The notes under the pieces were generated by a model. That model saw only the letters and a program-made list of their open reading frames with translations, had not been told where the DNA came from and made no database searches. A program made the position numbers and the translations under genes. Source: SAR324 cluster bacterium (GTDB taxonomy: Bacteria; SAR324; NAC60-12). Taken from it: 64,000 bases of DNA. Positions 62,469 to 64,000 of the stretch are shown here, in pieces. The stretch spans positions 434,001 to 498,000 of the forward strand of contig JANQJU010000064.1 in the NCBI GenBank assembly GCA_028281495.1, given 5' to 3'. Position 1 is the stretch's first letter, and each line of letters begins with the position of its first letter.

Positions 62469-63215
62469 TTACCAATCGGCGGGTGGCTGTTCAGAATTCC
62501 CTTCCATGCGGGCCATGAGGAACGACGTCAACGAGAAAGCTCCTGAGGGAAATGAAGTCCGCTGATAGACATTTTTGGGCAATTCATAAGGATGGCGGAG
62601 AATTCGAACGATCTTTCCTGATCTGCCCAAGACGTGGATGATGGTTTCCTCTTGAAATAACCAATCGAAGTAGTCTTCCACTTGCTGCACGGCATTTTCA
62701 GAATAATCGTCATCAATCACCGATCCGAATTGTCCGCAGCGGCAATTTTGTACAGTGTGCCATTGGTGCAATCGGAGGTGCTTCAGTCTGCGTTGGTCGG
62801 ATTGGTCTCGGCTCAAGGCATCGATTTTGTCTCGGTCGAAAATCATCATCAACATCGCCCGGTCCACTTCCTGTCGTTCTACCAGGAAATGTTTGTACGC
62901 TTCACGTTCTCTCGCTCCGTCTAAGATATTACGCTCCAAATAAATATCCGTGTCAAAATGCTTGCCTACCGCTTTTAAAGCTTCTGCCGTGAGCATAATG
63001 ATCATTTCAAATTGATCGTCAACGGTTCCCCATTTCTCCTGTAACCGCTCTACAAGGATGTGGTTGCGTGTCAGATCCCCCAAAATATTGACCGGCACCC
63101 CGTGAACCTGTTTGTATTCGTGTATATCTAACTCTCGATTCGATTCTCGCCACAGCCTTAGAATGTTGAACGTATCTTTCACAGTTTGAATGGGGTGAGT
63201 TAAGAGTTTCATCAT
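62469..63215 (-). CDS. Hypothetical 248-residue protein, cytoplasmic
   Basis: No family recognised. It is highly charged, helical in prediction, with few hydrophobic stretches and no signal peptide, and contains NCRCGQF near the middle. GGAGATTC precedes the ATG at 63215. It is followed at 10 bp by the GT39-TPR gene, suggesting an operon. Confidence 0.65.
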   Translation of the reverse strand: MMKLLTHPIQTVKDTFNILRLWRESNRELDIHEYKQVHGVPVNILGDLTRNHILVERLQEKWGTVDDQFEMIIMLTAEALKAVGKHFDTDIYLERNILDGAREREAYKHFLVERQEVDRAMLMMIFDRDKIDALSRDQSDQRRLKHLRLHQWHTVQNCRCGQFGSVIDDDYSENAVQQVEDYFDWLFQEETIIHVLGRSGKIVRILRHPYELPKNVYQRTSFPSGAFSLTSFLMARMEGNSEQPPADW

Positions 63216-63292
63216 GAATCTCCTGGAAAATAAATTTGCCTTCTCTTACAACGAAACCAATGGAAACGCAATGAGAACAGCATTTTAAGCCT

Positions 63293-63337
63293 TGCCTTTG
63301 GCCTAACCATTCGGTAGGTGACAATCTGCCTTTGGCC
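63293..63337 (+). repeat. Direct repeat upstream of pyrB
   Basis: TGCCTTTGGCC occurs at 63293-63303 and again at 63327-63337, 34 bases apart, some 50-95 bases before pyrB. It could be a control site or part of an attenuator; no function can be assigned. Confidence 0.35.
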
Positions 63338-63388
63338 GTTATGGGTATTTAAGGAAATGGCAACATCTAACAATTGGAGGAGAGACAC

Positions 63389-64000
63389 ATGAGATCATCC
63401 CGCTCATCGCGAAAACCATTCAAAAAACCTGTCATGGTACGTAGTCGTGTGGAAAACATAGCTTCCGCGCAGCGGCTTTTGGACCAAATATCACAGAATC
63501 CAGAAGTCCTTGCCGACCTGGCTCACACACACGTAATCTCGGCTCGACAGTTTGACCGTGAGACTTCACTACAGATTATTCGCCTTGCGGCGTGGTTTGA
63601 GACGAAGCCATTTCTTCCCCATACGCCTTTAGGAGGTAAAATTCTCATCAATGCTTTTTACGAACCCAGCACCCGCACCCGTTGTTCGTTTGCCAGTGCC
63701 TGGATGCGACTTGGTGGACAAATGATGTTTGTCGACAATTCCACGTCTACTGGACTCGCCAAAGGAGAAAGCCTTCATGATATCATGGAGATGTTTAACA
63801 ATTATGGAGATGTTTTGGTGCTTCGCAGCAATCATGCTGAATCGGTATACGAAATGATGAGCCGTGCTCGCATCCCCATCATCAATGCGGGAAATGGAGA
63901 AGAAGAGCATCCGACTCAAGCGTTGACCGATCTTTATACGATCTTGCAATGGCGTCCTGATTTACTTCAAACCAATCTCCCACCCGAACAACAGATTCAT
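63389..64000 (+). CDS. pyrB: Aspartate carbamoyltransferase, N-terminal part (cut by window end)
   Basis: PyrB catalyses carbamoyl phosphate plus aspartate to carbamoyl aspartate, the committed step of pyrimidine synthesis. The first 204 codons lie in the window and stay open to the end. After a ~50-residue leader extension, the carbamoyl-phosphate motif FYEPSTRTR (Phe90 to Arg98) and KGESLHDI then INAGNGEEEHPTQALTDLY appear, typical of the enzyme. GGAGGAGAG precedes the ATG. The rest of the gene is outside the window. Confidence 0.95.
   Translation, partial: MRSSRSSRKPFKKPVMVRSRVENIASAQRLLDQISQNPEVLADLAHTHVISARQFDRETSLQIIRLAAWFETKPFLPHTPLGGKILINAFYEPSTRTRCSFASAWMRLGGQMMFVDNSTSTGLAKGESLHDIMEMFNNYGDVLVLRSNHAESVYEMMSRARIPIINAGNGEEEHPTQALTDLYTILQWRPDLLQTNLPPEQQIH

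Overview
The window comes from a Gram-negative, probably flagellated bacterium of moderate GC content. Supporting genes are a GspD-type secretin, several periplasmic solute-binding proteins with signal peptides, a FliN-type flagellar switch protein, IspD, ScpA, TopA, PyrB and a riboswitch-controlled cobalamin block. Kinase/cyclase TOMM genes, Uma2, DUF1703-type ATPases and TPR-membrane fusions together suggest a deltaproteobacterial or SAR324-like lineage. That placement is an inference; no rRNA or tRNA gene was found to settle it.

Layout. 1-4.2 kb is AT-rich and holds a GAF histidine kinase, its overlapping response regulator and a small coiled-coil membrane protein. 4.2-9 kb holds a membrane protein that looks frameshifted, a Uma2 protein, a Gfo/Idh/MocA oxidoreductase and an exported DUF1566-M23-like fusion. 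9-19 kb is mostly housekeeping and envelope: ispD, a long gspD secretin, scpA, an Apd1-like [2Fe-2S] protein, a repeat-rich fliN and a 1020-residue membrane protein. 19-31.5 kb is accessory: solute-binding proteins, a cNMP-domain protein, a YncE-like lipoprotein, TPR and membrane proteins, methyltransferase, thioredoxin-reductase-like flavoprotein and TetR regulator.

31.5-41.3 kb is the most distinctive part. It holds a class III adenylate cyclase, an FHA/winged-helix protein, a giant kinase/cyclase-like/ATPase fusion of the TOMM-associated type, a two-domain protein resembling BMA_0021/BMA_0022 TOMM precursors, an LCM-like methyltransferase, a possible AidA/PixA-like protein and a 126-residue three-repeat beta-trefoil. 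Two of these genes are preceded by the same regulatory module: TGCAAT motifs spaced exactly 10 bp, then a promoter-like segment with conserved spacing. No YcaO cyclodehydratase or SagB-type dehydrogenase is in the window, so this is a TOMM-like locus with its modification enzymes elsewhere or absent. 41.5-44.4 kb shows genome decay: a Mut7-C gene, a LuxR remnant, a broken second kinase copy, and an 87-bp copy of the Mut7-C zinc-ribbon region fused to that broken kinase.

45-64 kb holds an orphan DNA methyltransferase, a multi-HTH protein, topA, a cobalamin riboswitch followed by cobO-cobN-ChlI/D-like chelatase-pduO (cobalt insertion and two unrelated B12 adenosyltransferases), a DUF1703 ATPase lacking its nuclease tail, two convergent membrane-TPR proteins, an unknown protein and the first 204 codons of pyrB.
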